Part shown: positions 16,534 through 25,490 of the stretch, in pieces | Layout: each line of letters begins with the position of its first letter | Numbering within the stretch: the first letter of the stretch is position 1 | NCBI RefSeq assembly: GCF_016862195.1 | Contig: NZ_BOMM01000009.1 | Coordinates: forward strand, 124,001 to 188,000 | Length of the DNA stretch: 64,000 nt | From: Paractinoplanes ferrugineus | GTDB taxonomy: Bacteria > Actinomycetota > Actinomycetes > Mycobacteriales > Micromonosporaceae | Direction: 5' to 3' | Program-made: the position numbers and the translations under genes | The notes under the pieces: generated by a model | The model's input: the letters and a program-made list of their open reading frames with translations, nothing else | Database searches by the model: none | Told to the model about the DNA's origin: nothing

Positions 16534-17736
16534 TCAGACCAGACTGGTGAAGATCAGGACGCTGCCGCCGGTCGGCACGAACGTCGCCGCGGCGACACCG
16601 TTCTGCGCCTTCGGGGTGAAGGTGACCGCCGCGACACCGTTGGTCGGCGGCGTGGTGATGGCCAGGTGACAGTAGGCAGTGGTGTCCGAGATGATCGCGC
16701 AGGTCGGGACCACGGTGCCGTCGGCGCCGTCGAAGTTCCAGTCCGCCGACGCGGTGCCGGTGAAGCCCTTGCCGGTGACCTTGACGTCTCCGGTGGCGCC
16801 GCTGACGTTCGCAGTTCCGGTGCAGGTCGGGAACGTGGTCGTCGGGGTGGCGATCCAGGTGCTCAGACTGGCCGAGCAGGACTGGACACCGGTGATCACG
16901 GCCGGGTACTTCAGGGAGTCGGAGTCCGCGGTGCCCACGATGCCGTCGTGCACCAGTACCAGCGAGATGAGGTTGCCGGACGGGCTGCCGGGCGGCACCG
17001 TCACGTTGACGTTGGTGGCGTCCTTGAAGCTGACCGTGGCCGGAGCCACCTGGGGCGAGTTGGCGGTGACGCCGTTGACGAAGTAGCCGGTGATCTTCTC
17101 CAGCGGGAAGGTCGTGGAGGTCAGCGCGGCGACGCCGGTCACCGGGACGGTGAGGACCCCGCCGCCGACCGGGTTCATGTTGATTCCGGTGGCGCTGATC
17201 GCGGCGGTGATCGGGCCGCGGTAGAAGACCTCGCTGGCGGTCGAGACGCTGACCCCGCTCGCGATGCCGGTGGCCATGGTGTTCACGACCTGGACCTTGA
17301 CCGAGCCGGTGCCGGCCAGCGGGTTGCCGAGCGAGGCGCCGTCACCGACGGGGATCGTCGGTACGACCGCGTAGATCTGCGTGTCCGAGACCACGGTGTA
17401 CCGCGTGGCGAGGGTGTAGCCGGTGGTCGCGGTCGCGTCCTTGCCCAGGAAGCGCACCTGGGAACAGCCGGAGCTGGCGTCCGGCCAGGCGACCGGCGCG
17501 ATGCTGCACGGGGCAGCCGCCGCGTTGTCGGTCATGCCGGCGAAACCGGTGCCGGTGATCAGGATCGTGGTTCCCGGGCCGACCACCTTCGAGGTGGTGC
17601 CGGCGACCACGACGCCGGTGATCGCCGGCGGCGCCGCATAGGCCGGGCTGGCCACGGCCAGTCCGCCGGCGACCACCGCCGCCACGGTCAGGGCCTGGAC
17701 TCCGCGACGCTTGAGCGCCCCAGGTTTGGTACTCAT
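16534..17736 (-). CDS. Secreted IPT/TIG-domain protein
   Basis: A 400-residue protein with a signal peptide (cleavage after ASPAYA). Repeated IPT/TIG immunoglobulin-like units follow, marked by PAITGVVVAG, TILITGTGF, a second PAVITGVQSC and VTGKGFTG; Ile-Thr-Gly-x-Gly-Phe is the diagnostic turn. Such domains act as spacers or adhesive modules in surface proteins. Three Cys pairs (PCS..GCSQV, SCSAS..TCTG, TCAI..YCHL) could make disulfides. The ATG at 17736 follows GGAGG at 7 bases; an in-frame TTG at 17742 is less likely. No anchor motif is present. Confidence 0.85.
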   Translation of the reverse strand: MSTKPGALKRRGVQALTVAAVVAGGLAVASPAYAAPPAITGVVVAGTTSKVVGPGTTILITGTGFAGMTDNAAAAPCSIAPVAWPDASSGCSQVRFLGKDATATTGYTLATRYTVVSDTQIYAVVPTIPVGDGASLGNPLAGTGSVKVQVVNTMATGIASGVSVSTASEVFYRGPITAAISATGINMNPVGGGVLTVPVTGVAALTSTTFPLEKITGYFVNGVTANSPQVAPATVSFKDATNVNVTVPPGSPSGNLISLVLVHDGIVGTADSDSLKYPAVITGVQSCSASLSTWIATPTTTFPTCTGTANVSGATGDVKVTGKGFTGTASADWNFDGADGTVVPTCAIISDTTAYCHLAITTPPTNGVAAVTFTPKAQNGVAAATFVPTGGSVLIFTSLV

Positions 17737-18050
17737 CAACAATCCTCCACATTGAGTTGCCGAGAATGAGGGAGGCTGAGATCTCTTCCGGCCGGTTGGG
17801 GGCGAGCGCCACCTTCAACTCGCCGTGCCGCCGTTCTCCGAACAGGCGCCCGCGGAACAGGTTTGCCCAGCTACCGGCGCAAGTCTTGCAGGGCAAACCA
17901 TGATCATCAGCCAGTTCAGCGACATCCCCGGCAGGCACCCGCGATGTCTGACGAATACCCCGACCGGCTCCGGCTCGGCGGGACACCCCGGCCACAGTGG
18001 GCCGGCACCCGCCACGCCAGGGCACCGTAAGCACCCGGTGGGCAACGAAA
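17737..18050. other. Leader region of the IPT-domain gene, no gene seen
   Basis: A stretch of about 310 bases with no supported coding frame. It contains a conspicuous 9-bp inverted repeat (listed separately) and several GC-rich stems, so a long structured 5' leader for the IPT-domain gene is possible. Confidence 0.55.
17860..17899. promoter_or_regulatory. Inverted repeat GGTTTGCCC/GGGCAAACC upstream of the IPT gene
   Basis: Perfect 9-bp arms 22 bases apart. The spacer contains a smaller hairpin (GCAA/TTGC). On the minus strand it lies about 125 bases before the start codon. It could be a leader hairpin or a two-site operator. Confidence 0.5.
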
Positions 18051-18079
18051 ACCGCCGCCGGGGAATGCCCGGCGGCGGT
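18051..18079 (-). terminator. Rho-independent terminator of the acyltransferase gene
   Basis: A 12-bp stem (ACCGCCGCCGGG and complement) followed on the minus strand by TTTTCGTT, 19 bases past the stop codon. Confidence 0.88.
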
Positions 18080-18097
18080 CGACGTGAAGCGAAGAAC

Positions 18098-19345
18098 TCA
18101 GCGACTGGCCATGATCAGTCCGGCCGGGTCGGTGCACACCATCTCCAGCGCTTTCGCCATCAGCGAGGGGTCGAACGTCGACGCGTGGAAGGTGGCGTCG
18201 AGGTGCAGCACCCCGTTCATCTCGGAGGTGGCGAGCGCCACCCCGTCCGGCTCGCAGAGGGTCGGGACGCTGAAGTTGTGGCGCTCGGCCGGTTCGGCGG
18301 CCCAGGGCAGGTCGGCGAGCCCGTCGTGCCGGCCCTGGTTGCTGAACGTGTGCCGGGCACGCACGGTCTCGGCGATCTCGGTCGGGTACGGGTCGGGCAT
18401 GCTCTTGGTGCCACCGACCACGATCTTCGTCTCCTCGAGCACCATCACCGAGAGGATCCGCGGAACCGCCAGTTCGGCCTTGAGCATCCGGTGGATGGTG
18501 GCCGGATCGGTCATGTCCTCGGGCGAGAGCCACATCCCCATGCAGAAGTCGCTGTCGATGTCGACGCCCTTGTCGAGGAAGCGCCGGGCGTCGGCGAGGA
18601 AGATGCCGCCGGACAGGTTCGGGTTGGCACCGAGGTCGCGCAGGGCGGCCGCGAATGCCGCGAACGTGATGGCGGACGTGGTCACTCCGGGTGCGTTCTC
18701 GTCTCGCCACTTACGCATCTGCACGAGTGCCTCGGCCGAGTGCGTGGTGCGCCAGGTGATGTCGTCCGACCAGGGCCGCTGAGGTTCCGGCGTGGGCCGC
18801 GGCGGGCGGGGCAGGTTGAGACCCTGCTTCCACCGGTCGGGCTTCCGGACGATCTCCTTGAACCAGGCCTTGAGCAGCGCACCCCGGTGTGGCAGGGACG
18901 GCCGGATGGACGCGGCCCGCCCCTCGGCGGCGGCCTTGACGAGCTCGTGGAGCAGCGCGTTGACCGGACCGGCGTCGCCGTACGAGTGCGAGATCTTGAG
19001 CGCCACGAAATCCGGGCCGACAAGCATCCGCACCGGGTGATGGGCGCGCGGCTCGCGCTGCAGGGCCGCGGTGGCGCCGACGATGTCGAGGCCGTCCGCG
19101 TCGGTCACGGCCTCTTCGACGTACCGGGCGAAAGCCGCCGCGTCGAGGTGGACCCATTGGGCGTTGGCCCGGTCGAGGCGGGACACCGCACGGTGGGTCG
19201 GGTCGGCCGCGTGCAGCCCGACCAGAGCGCTGCGCATCGACTCGACGGTGACACCACGCAACGGCCCGACCGAACGGATGTATTCGAACTGTAGCCACAC
19301 GCGCTCGCGCGTGGTGAGACGCGTGGCGAGACTCGCGCTGGACAA
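18098..19345 (-). CDS. HxxxDG-type acyltransferase (condensation/CAT-like fold)
   Basis: A 415-residue cytoplasmic protein related to the chloramphenicol acetyltransferase/condensation superfamily. The active-site motif reads KISHSYGDAG (His and Asp at the expected spacing), and the second half has the expected bridge and floor segments (SGGIFLADARRF). It could transfer an acyl group from a thioester to a hydroxyl or amine, as in PapA or WS/DGAT-like enzymes. The TTG at 19345 is chosen because GGGGGAGGG lies 8 bases upstream; the frame continues upstream to 19501 without a ribosome binding site. No biosynthetic genes surround it. Confidence 0.7.
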   Translation of the reverse strand: MSSASLATRLTTRERVWLQFEYIRSVGPLRGVTVESMRSALVGLHAADPTHRAVSRLDRANAQWVHLDAAAFARYVEEAVTDADGLDIVGATAALQREPRAHHPVRMLVGPDFVALKISHSYGDAGPVNALLHELVKAAAEGRAASIRPSLPHRGALLKAWFKEIVRKPDRWKQGLNLPRPPRPTPEPQRPWSDDITWRTTHSAEALVQMRKWRDENAPGVTTSAITFAAFAAALRDLGANPNLSGGIFLADARRFLDKGVDIDSDFCMGMWLSPEDMTDPATIHRMLKAELAVPRILSVMVLEETKIVVGGTKSMPDPYPTEIAETVRARHTFSNQGRHDGLADLPWAAEPAERHNFSVPTLCEPDGVALATSEMNGVLHLDATFHASTFDPSLMAKALEMVCTDPAGLIMASR

Positions 19346-19512
19346 GTAGAACCCTCCCCCACAACAAGGACCCTGCAGATGGTCGGCCGATGACACTACT
19401 CCCGCCATCGCCCTGGACGGCAGAGGTCGCGGACGAATGGTCGGCACACCAACCCGGACACCGATGACGTATCGTGCGGAGACGACCGCAATCAGTGACA
19501 TACGGGGAGCTC

Positions 19513-20355
19513 ATGATCCGCCGATGGCATCTAGTCGTGCTGACTCTGCTCGCGTTGTTCGCACTGGCCTGCGAGGGCGGAACGGCGCGTCCCGCGCCGA
19601 CCGGCACGCCGACGAAATCCGGCTACCCCTCGTCGATGGCCGCGATCGGCGATTCCATCACCGCGGCACTGGGGAGCTGCGGCACCTATGTGGTGTGCAA
19701 CCGCAACTCCTGGTCGACCGGTTCCGGAGACACCGTCGACAGCCATTATCGACGCATCCTCGCCAAGAATCCGAAGATCAAAGGTAATGCGCGCAACTTC
19801 GCCGAGGTGGGCGCCGAGGCCGACGCCCTCGACGGCCAGGCGGCGCGGGCGGTCAAGGCCAAATCGGCGTACGTGACGGTGCTGATCGGCGCGAACGACG
19901 CGTGCGCCAAGACGGTGGGCGGCATGACCTCGGTGGCCACCTTCCGTTCGCAGGTGGACAGCGCGCTGAACCGCCTCAAGAAGGGCCTGCCCAAGTCGCG
20001 GGTGCTGGTGACGAGCATTCCCGATCTCTACCGGCTGTGGGAGTTGGGCAAGTCGAGTCCCGAGGCCGTACGGGTGTGGACGCGCGCGACGATCTGCCCG
20101 TCGATGTTCGCCGACCCGGCCTCCACGGCCGATGCCGACGAGCAGCGGCGCCGCCAGGTCCGCGACCGCATCGACGACTACGACGACCAGCTGCAGCAGG
20201 CCTGCAAGGCATACGGGAAGCGGTGCCGCTGGGACAACGGCGCCGTGCACCGCGTGCGGTTCGGTCTCGACGAGGTCAGCTCGGTCGACTATTTCCACCC
20301 CAACGCCAAGGGCCAGAACGAGCTGGCCGACGCCACCTATCGTGCTTCCTGGTAG
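19513..20355 (+). CDS. SGNH/GDSL hydrolase lipoprotein
   Basis: A 280-residue exported esterase-like protein. Its lipobox (LLALFALAC) indicates anchoring to the membrane. All SGNH blocks are visible: AIGDSIT with the catalytic Ser, the Gly of block II near AEVGAEADAL, GANDAC (block III Asn), and DYFHPNAKGQ with the catalytic Asp and His. Several Cys are likely disulfide-bonded. The family hydrolyses lipids, acetyl-sugars or other esters. The ATG at 19513 follows GGGGAG; the upstream frame from 19474 lacks a site. Confidence 0.9.
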   Translation: MIRRWHLVVLTLLALFALACEGGTARPAPTGTPTKSGYPSSMAAIGDSITAALGSCGTYVVCNRNSWSTGSGDTVDSHYRRILAKNPKIKGNARNFAEVGAEADALDGQAARAVKAKSAYVTVLIGANDACAKTVGGMTSVATFRSQVDSALNRLKKGLPKSRVLVTSIPDLYRLWELGKSSPEAVRVWTRATICPSMFADPASTADADEQRRRQVRDRIDDYDDQLQQACKAYGKRCRWDNGAVHRVRFGLDEVSSVDYFHPNAKGQNELADATYRASW

Positions 20356-20433
20356 AACCGGAAAAGCACCCATACCGCAACGAACATCACATAGGGTCGT
20401 CAGGACTGAGACCTGCTGAGGTGAGGCGTCGGT

Positions 20434-21681
20434 ATGTTCTCGATCAAACGAATTGGACTCTGGGGCCGCCGGCGGAAAGACTCCGACCAGGGCGCCGTGA
20501 CCTCCGTGCTGGCGGCCCTGCTGGCCGGCGGGGTGGTGATGGGCCTCGGCGCGGTGGTCATCGACGTCGGCCAGCTCTATGTGGAGCGTGAGCAACTGCA
20601 GAGCGGCGCCGACGCGGCCTCGATGGCGGTCGCGCTGAGCTGCATCCGTGGCGACCTCTGCACGAGCGCGGCGCAGACCACCCTCGCCACCACCTTCGCC
20701 GGGCGCAATGCGGGCGGCGACCAGAAGGCCGGCACCCAGATCTGCATCAACAACACCGGCTGCCCGGCCACCTGGAACACGGCGATCACCTGCCCGCCGA
20801 TGTTCACCCCACCGGCCGGTCAGTCGATCGGCAACTACGTCGAGGTCCGCACCAGCACACTCACCTCGACCGGCGGCACGCTTCTTCCGCCCACCTTCGC
20901 CGGCGCCCTCAGCGGCATCAACTACAAGGGCAAGCAGGTGGGCACGTGCGCGCGGGTCAACTGGGGGCCGCCGGTGGTGACCAAGGTGTTCGCGCTCGGC
21001 ATCTCGCTGTGCGACTGGAAGCGGATGACCGGCAACAACACCAATTTCTACAGCCCGATCGGCTCATTGCTGTCCGGCCTCGGCCTCTACACCACGATCG
21101 GGCTCAACCCCCCGACCCCCGGCGCCGACAGCGCGATCGTCAAGTCGGGCTCGACCGTCCTGCTCGGCTCGGTCGCGCCCAGCTGCACGACACCGCTCAA
21201 CACAACCGTGCCACGCGGTTACGGCTGGCTCATGTACCAGGACCTGAGCGCGCCGGACAGCAACTGCATGATGAACCTGGCGGTCGACGACCTGCCGCGC
21301 GCCTCGCTGCTCAGTTTCACCAGCCTGACCTGCATTCCCCTGCTGCAGGGCTACGCCGCGGCGGGCCGGCCGATCCTGGTGCCGATCTACGACAAGCTGA
21401 TCCCGTCGGTCTCTCCGATCCTGTCGGTCGCCCCGCAGTACCACATCGTGGGGTTCGCGCCGTTCGTCCCGACCGGCTATTACACCCTGCTCGGCGGGCT
21501 GGTCAAAGGCTTGACCAGCATCCTCAGCGGCGGCCTGGCCCAGGGCATCAACGACGTCCTGTGCATCACGTCGGCCTGCATCACCGGCTACTTCACCAAG
21601 CTCCTCACCCCGGCCACCCGCCCGACCGGCTTCGGCACCGGCCAGAACTTCGGCGCGACGGTCATTGCGCGCACCGGCTGA
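20434..21681 (+). CDS. TadE/TadG-like Flp pilus-assembly protein
   Basis: A 415-residue protein. The N-terminal block DQGAVTSVLAALLAGGVVMGLGAVVIDVG, followed by LYVEREQLQSGADAASMAVAL, is the putative Flp pilus-assembly TadE/G-like N-terminal domain, with a single membrane anchor. The large outer region is Gly/Pro/Cys-rich with about 12 Cys. No other tad genes are in the window, so this is an isolated TadG-type surface protein. GAGGTGAGG precedes the ATG. It follows the SGNH gene by 78 bases on the same strand and may be cotranscribed with it. Confidence 0.82.
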   Translation: MFSIKRIGLWGRRRKDSDQGAVTSVLAALLAGGVVMGLGAVVIDVGQLYVEREQLQSGADAASMAVALSCIRGDLCTSAAQTTLATTFAGRNAGGDQKAGTQICINNTGCPATWNTAITCPPMFTPPAGQSIGNYVEVRTSTLTSTGGTLLPPTFAGALSGINYKGKQVGTCARVNWGPPVVTKVFALGISLCDWKRMTGNNTNFYSPIGSLLSGLGLYTTIGLNPPTPGADSAIVKSGSTVLLGSVAPSCTTPLNTTVPRGYGWLMYQDLSAPDSNCMMNLAVDDLPRASLLSFTSLTCIPLLQGYAAAGRPILVPIYDKLIPSVSPILSVAPQYHIVGFAPFVPTGYYTLLGGLVKGLTSILSGGLAQGINDVLCITSACITGYFTKLLTPATRPTGFGTGQNFGATVIARTG

Positions 21682-21735
21682 AGTCCGTAACTTTCGGAAT
21701 TCAAAATCCAAAGTCCGACCCGATTTGCGTACGCG

Positions 21736-21767
21736 GTGAGCACCGGAGCCTAGTTTCCGGTGCTCAC
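21736..21767 (+). terminator. Hairpin after the TadG-like gene
   Basis: A 12-bp perfect stem (GTGAGCACCGGA and complement) with an 8-base loop, 54 bases past the stop codon. There is no T tract. Confidence 0.6.
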
Positions 21768-22051
21768 AGCCGTTTCAGGTAATCGCGGTTACCGCTGAGT
21801 TTCCGCAACTTGTTGACACTTCGTCGCCCCCGGTTCAATACTGTCGCCATCGACTCAGCTCGATGAGGGTCAGCCCCGAGGCCCTCCTGGTGTCCAAACG
21901 CGCACTACGTCCCCGGACGACCACCGGGGCGTATCACGCTGCCCGTTCCCACGGAGGAAGCGCGCATGACCGAAAAATCCGTCCCCCTGACCGTCCAGCT
22001 CACCGACACCCGCACGTCGCCGTCCGTCTCGTGTGCGGCCGGGTGATCGGG
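21768..22051. other. Upstream region of the deacetylase gene
   Basis: No gene is supported. An AT-richer part near 21800-21845 (TTGTTGACACTTC, then AATACTGTCG) could carry a promoter: TTGACA at 21813 with TACTGT at a plausible distance. A strong GGAGGA at 21954 precedes an ATG at 21964, but that frame does not match the deacetylase. Confidence 0.4.
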
Positions 22052-23041
22052 ATGCGACGCAAACTGATCACCACCCTGGTGGCCTCCGCGCTGACCGCGG
22101 CCGGAGCCATCGCCGGCCTCGCCGTGACCGGCACCGCCAACGCCGCCACCTGCAACGGCTACGTCGGGCTCACCTTCGACGACGGGCCGTCCGGGCAGAC
22201 CCCGGCACTGCTCAACGCGCTCAAGCAGAACGGCCTGCGGGCGACGATGTTCAACGAGGGCCAGTACGCCGCGCAGTATCCGTCGAACGTCGCGGCCCAG
22301 GTCAACGCGGGCATGTGGGTGGGCAACCACAGCTACACCCACCCGCACCTGACCCAGCAGAGCCAGTCCCAGATCGACTCGGAGATATCGCGTACCCAAT
22401 CGGCCATCGCCAATGCCGGCGGCGGAACGCCCAAGCTGTTCCGGCCGCCCTACGGCGAGACCAACGGGACTCTCCAGTCGGTCGAGGCGAAGTACGGCCT
22501 CAAAGAGATCATCTGGGACGTCGACTCGCAGGACTGGAACAACGCGAGCGTCGACGCGATCGTGGCGGCCAACGGCCGGCTCACCAACGGCCAGATCATC
22601 CTGATGCACGACTGGCCGGCGAACACCCTCGCCGCCATCCCGCGCATCGCGCAGACCCTGGCCAACAAGAACCTCTGCGCCGGCATGATCTCGCCGAGCA
22701 CCGGCCGGGCGGTCGCCCCGGACGGCAACGGCAACGGAGGCGGAGGCGGCTCGACCACGCCGCCGCCGAGCAACGGCAACTGCACCGCCACCCTGTCGGC
22801 CGGCTCCTCCTGGAGCGACCGCTACAACCTCAACGTCGCGGTCTCCGGCTCCAACAACTGGACCGTGACGATGACCCTCCCCTCCCCCGCGAAGGTCCTC
22901 TCCACCTGGAACATCACCGCCAGTTACCCGAGCTCGCAGGTGCTCACCGCCAAGCCGAACGGCAGCGGCAACAACTGGGGCGTGACGATCCAGCACAACG
23001 GCAACTGGAACTGGCCCACAGTGTCCTGCTCGACCGCCTGA
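22052..23041 (+). CDS. Secreted CE4 polysaccharide deacetylase with CBM2
   Basis: A 329-residue secreted enzyme. A signal peptide (cleaved after TANAAT) precedes a NodB-homology domain: LTFDDGPS (catalytic base Asp and metal Asp), HSYTHPHL (metal His pair), [16 protein letters not shown] and IILMHDWP. It should remove acetyl groups from xylan or chitin. A Gly-rich linker then leads to a CBM2 cellulose-binding domain closed by two Cys. The start is uncertain: ATG 22052 gives a clean signal peptide but has a poor ribosome binding site, with in-frame GTGs at 22031 and 22043. Confidence 0.9.
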   Translation: MRRKLITTLVASALTAAGAIAGLAVTGTANAATCNGYVGLTFDDGPSGQTPALLNALKQNGLRATMFNEGQYAAQYPSNVAAQVNAGMWVGNHSYTHPHLTQQSQSQIDSEISRTQSAIANAGGGTPKLFRPPYGETNGTLQSVEAKYGLKEIIWDVDSQDWNNASVDAIVAANGRLTNGQIILMHDWPANTLAAIPRIAQTLANKNLCAGMISPSTGRAVAPDGNGNGGGGGSTTPPPSNGNCTATLSAGSSWSDRYNLNVAVSGSNNWTVTMTLPSPAKVLSTWNITASYPSSQVLTAKPNGSGNNWGVTIQHNGNWNWPTVSCSTA

Positions 23042-23058
23042 CCAGCGTCGACCCTCAA

Positions 23059-23092
23059 CCGCCGGCACGCGCTCGCGTGCCGGCGGTTCTTT
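23059..23092 (+). terminator. Terminator of the deacetylase gene
   Basis: An inverted repeat of about 13 bp (CCGCCGGCACGCG and complement) followed by TTCTTTGTTG, 18 bases past the stop. Confidence 0.88.
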
Positions 23093-23156
23093 GTTGCAAC
23101 CTTTTTCGGGCCCGGCTACGACAAATCAGCGGACAGGTCCACGGGGGAGGAGCGGC

Positions 23157-23675
23157 ATGCGGCCGGACACCGAGCGGGAGTACGTGGAGTACGTGAGCGG
23201 CAGGTTGCCCAGGTTGCACCGCCTCGCGTACATCCTCTGCTCCGACCAGCATCAGGCGGACGACATCGTCCAGGCCACCCTCACCTCCCTGTACGTGGAC
23301 TGGAAGAAGGCGAGCGCCGCCGACAGCATCGACGCGTACGTGCATCGGATGCTGGTGCGCCGCTACCTCGACGAGAAGCGCCGCCGCTGGTCGAGGGTGT
23401 TGCTCGGCAACTTCGTGCCGGACCGCGCCGCCCCCGCGCCGCACGCCGTCGAGGAGCGGGATGCCCTGGTCACCGCGATGCGGGCGCTGCCGAAGGGGCA
23501 GCGGGCCGTGCTGGTGCTGCGCTATTTCGTGGACCTGTCGGTGGAGGAGACGGCCGACGCGCTCGGCTGCTCGACCGGAAATGTGAAGAGTCAGTCATCG
23601 CGCGGGCTGGCCTCGCTGCGAGGCGTTCTCGAGGCGGGTCCGCTTCGAGTTGCGAGGGGAACGGGACGGGCGTGA
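23157..23675 (+). CDS. SigE-family ECF RNA polymerase sigma factor
   Basis: A 172-residue sigma factor with regions 2 and 4 only. Region 2 contains RLAYILCSDQHQADDIVQATL (core-binding and -10 recognition) and region 4 contains LPKGQRAVLVLRYF..SVEETADALGCSTGNVKSQSSRG. It resembles the actinobacterial SigE/SACE-type subfamily. GGGGGAGGAG precedes the ATG at 23157. Its stop overlaps the GTG start of the next gene by four bases (GTGA), so the two are translationally coupled and the neighbour is its likely membrane regulator. Confidence 0.93.
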   Translation: MRPDTEREYVEYVSGRLPRLHRLAYILCSDQHQADDIVQATLTSLYVDWKKASAADSIDAYVHRMLVRRYLDEKRRRWSRVLLGNFVPDRAAPAPHAVEERDALVTAMRALPKGQRAVLVLRYFVDLSVEETADALGCSTGNVKSQSSRGLASLRGVLEAGPLRVARGTGRA

Positions 23676-24901
23676 ACGAGGAGCGAGAACTGCGGGACCG
23701 GCTCGAGGACCTCGAGGTCCCCCCGTCCCGGGTCGAGATGGACGAACTGCTCGACGCCGGCCGTCGACGCGAGGTCCGGCGCAAGGCCGGCCGGGCCGCG
23801 GCCGGTGCGGTGCTGGCCGTCGGGGTGCTGATGGGCGCGCCCACGGTGCTGGCCGGCGCGTTCGACAACGCGACACTGGACGTGGCCCCGTCAGCGTCCG
23901 CCTCGACCGAACTGACCCCGGACCTGACGCCGACCCATGCGGTTCCCGGCCGCGACACGCCGGTCGCCGCGATCACCTGCCGGGTGGCCGAACTGCCGGT
24001 GCCGAACGGCCTCCAGGACATCGAGGTCACCGCGGTCGATCCGACCGGCACCTACATCCTCGGCCACGCGTACGCCCACGGGGGTTACCAGCCGATCCTG
24101 TGGACCGGCGGCAAAGCCGAGGTGCTGGCCATCCCCGGCAAATCGGTCCAGCTCACCGACGTCAACGCGGCCGGCCAGGTGGTCGGCATGATCGAGATCG
24201 ACAACGAGGACCACCCCTTCCGCTGGGCCGACGGCGCCTACCAGATGCTCGCCCTGCCGGCCGGCAACTGGCACGCCTACCCCCAGCCGGAGATCAACGC
24301 GAGCGGCGACGTCGTGCTGAACGTCGAGCCCCGCGGCAACAGCGGCGGCACGGACAGCTTCGCGATCATCTGGGCGAACGGGTCGACCAAAGCCAAGAAA
24401 TTGCCGCTGCCCAAGGGCGGCAACGCCCACGATCTGAACGACGACGGCACCGTGATCGGCAGCATCTACAAGAACGGCTCCGCCGACGCCGGCTACGTCT
24501 GGGACCAGCAGGGCCGCGGCCACAAACTGAAGAACGAGGCCGGCCAGACCAACGCCGCCTACAAGACCCGAGGCGACTGGGTGACCGGCGGACTGTGGCC
24601 GGCGATGGAACCAGCACTGTGGAACACCCGCACCGGCCAACTCATCCACCTGCCCACACCCGCCGGCGCCGACCCACCACCGGCCCAGGACGGCGTCGGC
24701 CCCGGCATAGCAGTCAACTCCGCCGGCTGGGTCGTGGCCGGCCCCTACGTACTGCTGGCCGACGGCCCCCTCAAGCTGCCGGTCGCCAAGGGCCTCACCC
24801 CGATCGCCACCGCCGTCTCCGACACCGGCTTGGTCGTAGGCCGGGGCGACACGGCCGGCAACAAATCCGCAGGCCCCCTGACCTGGCAGTGCTCCACCTA
24901 G
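23672..24901 (+). CDS. Membrane protein with HAF-type extracellular repeats, probable anti-sigma partner
   Basis: A 409-residue protein coupled to the sigma gene. A short cytoplasmic N-terminus (ELRDRLEDLEVPPSRVEMDELLDAGRRR) is followed by one membrane segment (AAAGAVLAVGVLMGAPTVLAGA). The large outer domain is built of repeats such as INASGDVVLN, LNDDGTVIGS and VNSAGWVVAG, the signature of HAF-repeat beta propellers. The topology fits a regulator that holds the sigma factor until an outside signal arrives. No zinc-binding anti-sigma motif is present, so the anti-sigma role is inferred from gene order. Confidence 0.75.
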   Translation: MNEERELRDRLEDLEVPPSRVEMDELLDAGRRREVRRKAGRAAAGAVLAVGVLMGAPTVLAGAFDNATLDVAPSASASTELTPDLTPTHAVPGRDTPVAAITCRVAELPVPNGLQDIEVTAVDPTGTYILGHAYAHGGYQPILWTGGKAEVLAIPGKSVQLTDVNAAGQVVGMIEIDNEDHPFRWADGAYQMLALPAGNWHAYPQPEINASGDVVLNVEPRGNSGGTDSFAIIWANGSTKAKKLPLPKGGNAHDLNDDGTVIGSIYKNGSADAGYVWDQQGRGHKLKNEAGQTNAAYKTRGDWVTGGLWPAMEPALWNTRTGQLIHLPTPAGADPPPAQDGVGPGIAVNSAGWVVAGPYVLLADGPLKLPVAKGLTPIATAVSDTGLVVGRGDTAGNKSAGPLTWQCST

Positions 24902-25010
24902 GACCGACCCACCGACCCACCGACCCACCGCCGCGTCCCGCCACCCGCCCACCCACCGGCCGGCTGTTCCCGGTCGTTGGGCGGGTCAGGGGTGACGCTG
25001 CAGCCGTCCG
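24902..25010. repeat. Short 8-bp tandem repeat after the HAF gene
   Basis: Immediately after the stop codon the unit CGACCCAC occurs three times in a row (24904-24928), followed by further CCACC-rich sequence. No gene is present here. Confidence 0.7.
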
Positions 25011-25385
25011 CAGAACAGAAGGCTCGGCCTGCGAGACGCATGAGCCCAATCCCGCCGGCCGGAAGGGCCCAGCCCGCAGGACGCGTGAGCCCAGCACGCA
25101 GAACGCGTGAGCCCAGCCCGCAAGCCGTGAGGGCTCAGCCCGCAGGACGCGTGAGCCCAGCCCGCCGGTCGTAAGGACCCGGTCCGCAGGACGCACATGA
25201 GCCTGGCCTGCAAGGCGGGATGGCTCACACCGCAGAACAGAACAGCTCGACCGCGATGTGCATGAGGCCGGCCCGCAGGACGTGACGGCTCGACCCGCAA
25301 GACGCATAAGCACGGTCCACGGGTCGAGAAAGGCCCGACCCACTGGACGCGTGAGGTCGACCTGCAAGCCGCAACGCCTCGACCC
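25011..25385. repeat. Degenerate 22-bp tandem repeat array (about 17 units)
   Basis: The unit begins CAGGACGCG and ends GCCCAGCCCG. Most copies are exactly 22 bases (25055, 25077, 25099, 25121, 25143, 25165, 25276); some are 21-24. Copies 25077 and 25143 are almost identical, and divergence rises toward the 3' side. The array lies between two converging genes. 22 is not a multiple of three, the frames carry stops, and there are no spacers, so it is neither coding nor CRISPR. Confidence 0.85.
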
Positions 25386-25395
25386 GCCGGCCGGA

Positions 25396-25482
25396 GAGCC
25401 GCCGGACCGAGAGCCGCCGGACCGAGAGCCGCCGGACGGGCGGACGGACGGGCGGACGGGCGGACGGGCGGACGGGCGGACG
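25396..25482. repeat. 15-bp and 8-bp tandem repeats
   Basis: GAGCCGCCGGACCGA occurs at 25396 and 25411 with a partial third copy at 25426. It runs into about six copies of CGGACGGG up to 25482. The block lies directly after the stop codon of the DMT-type gene. Confidence 0.85.
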
Positions 25483-25490
25483 AACGAGTG

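Noticed and set aside
17860..17899. Cyclic-di-GMP (GEMM) riboswitch
   Set aside because: GGGCAAACC is present, but the second conserved block (GACGCAAAGC) and the tetraloop-receptor layout are missing on both strands.
21964..22051. Leader ORF coupled to the deacetylase
   Set aside because: The ATG has a strong GGAGGA, but its frame does not stop near the deacetylase start. It simply runs on as the shadow frame.
25011..25385. CRISPR array
   Set aside because: Repeats are contiguous and degenerate, with no unique spacers and no cas genes nearby.
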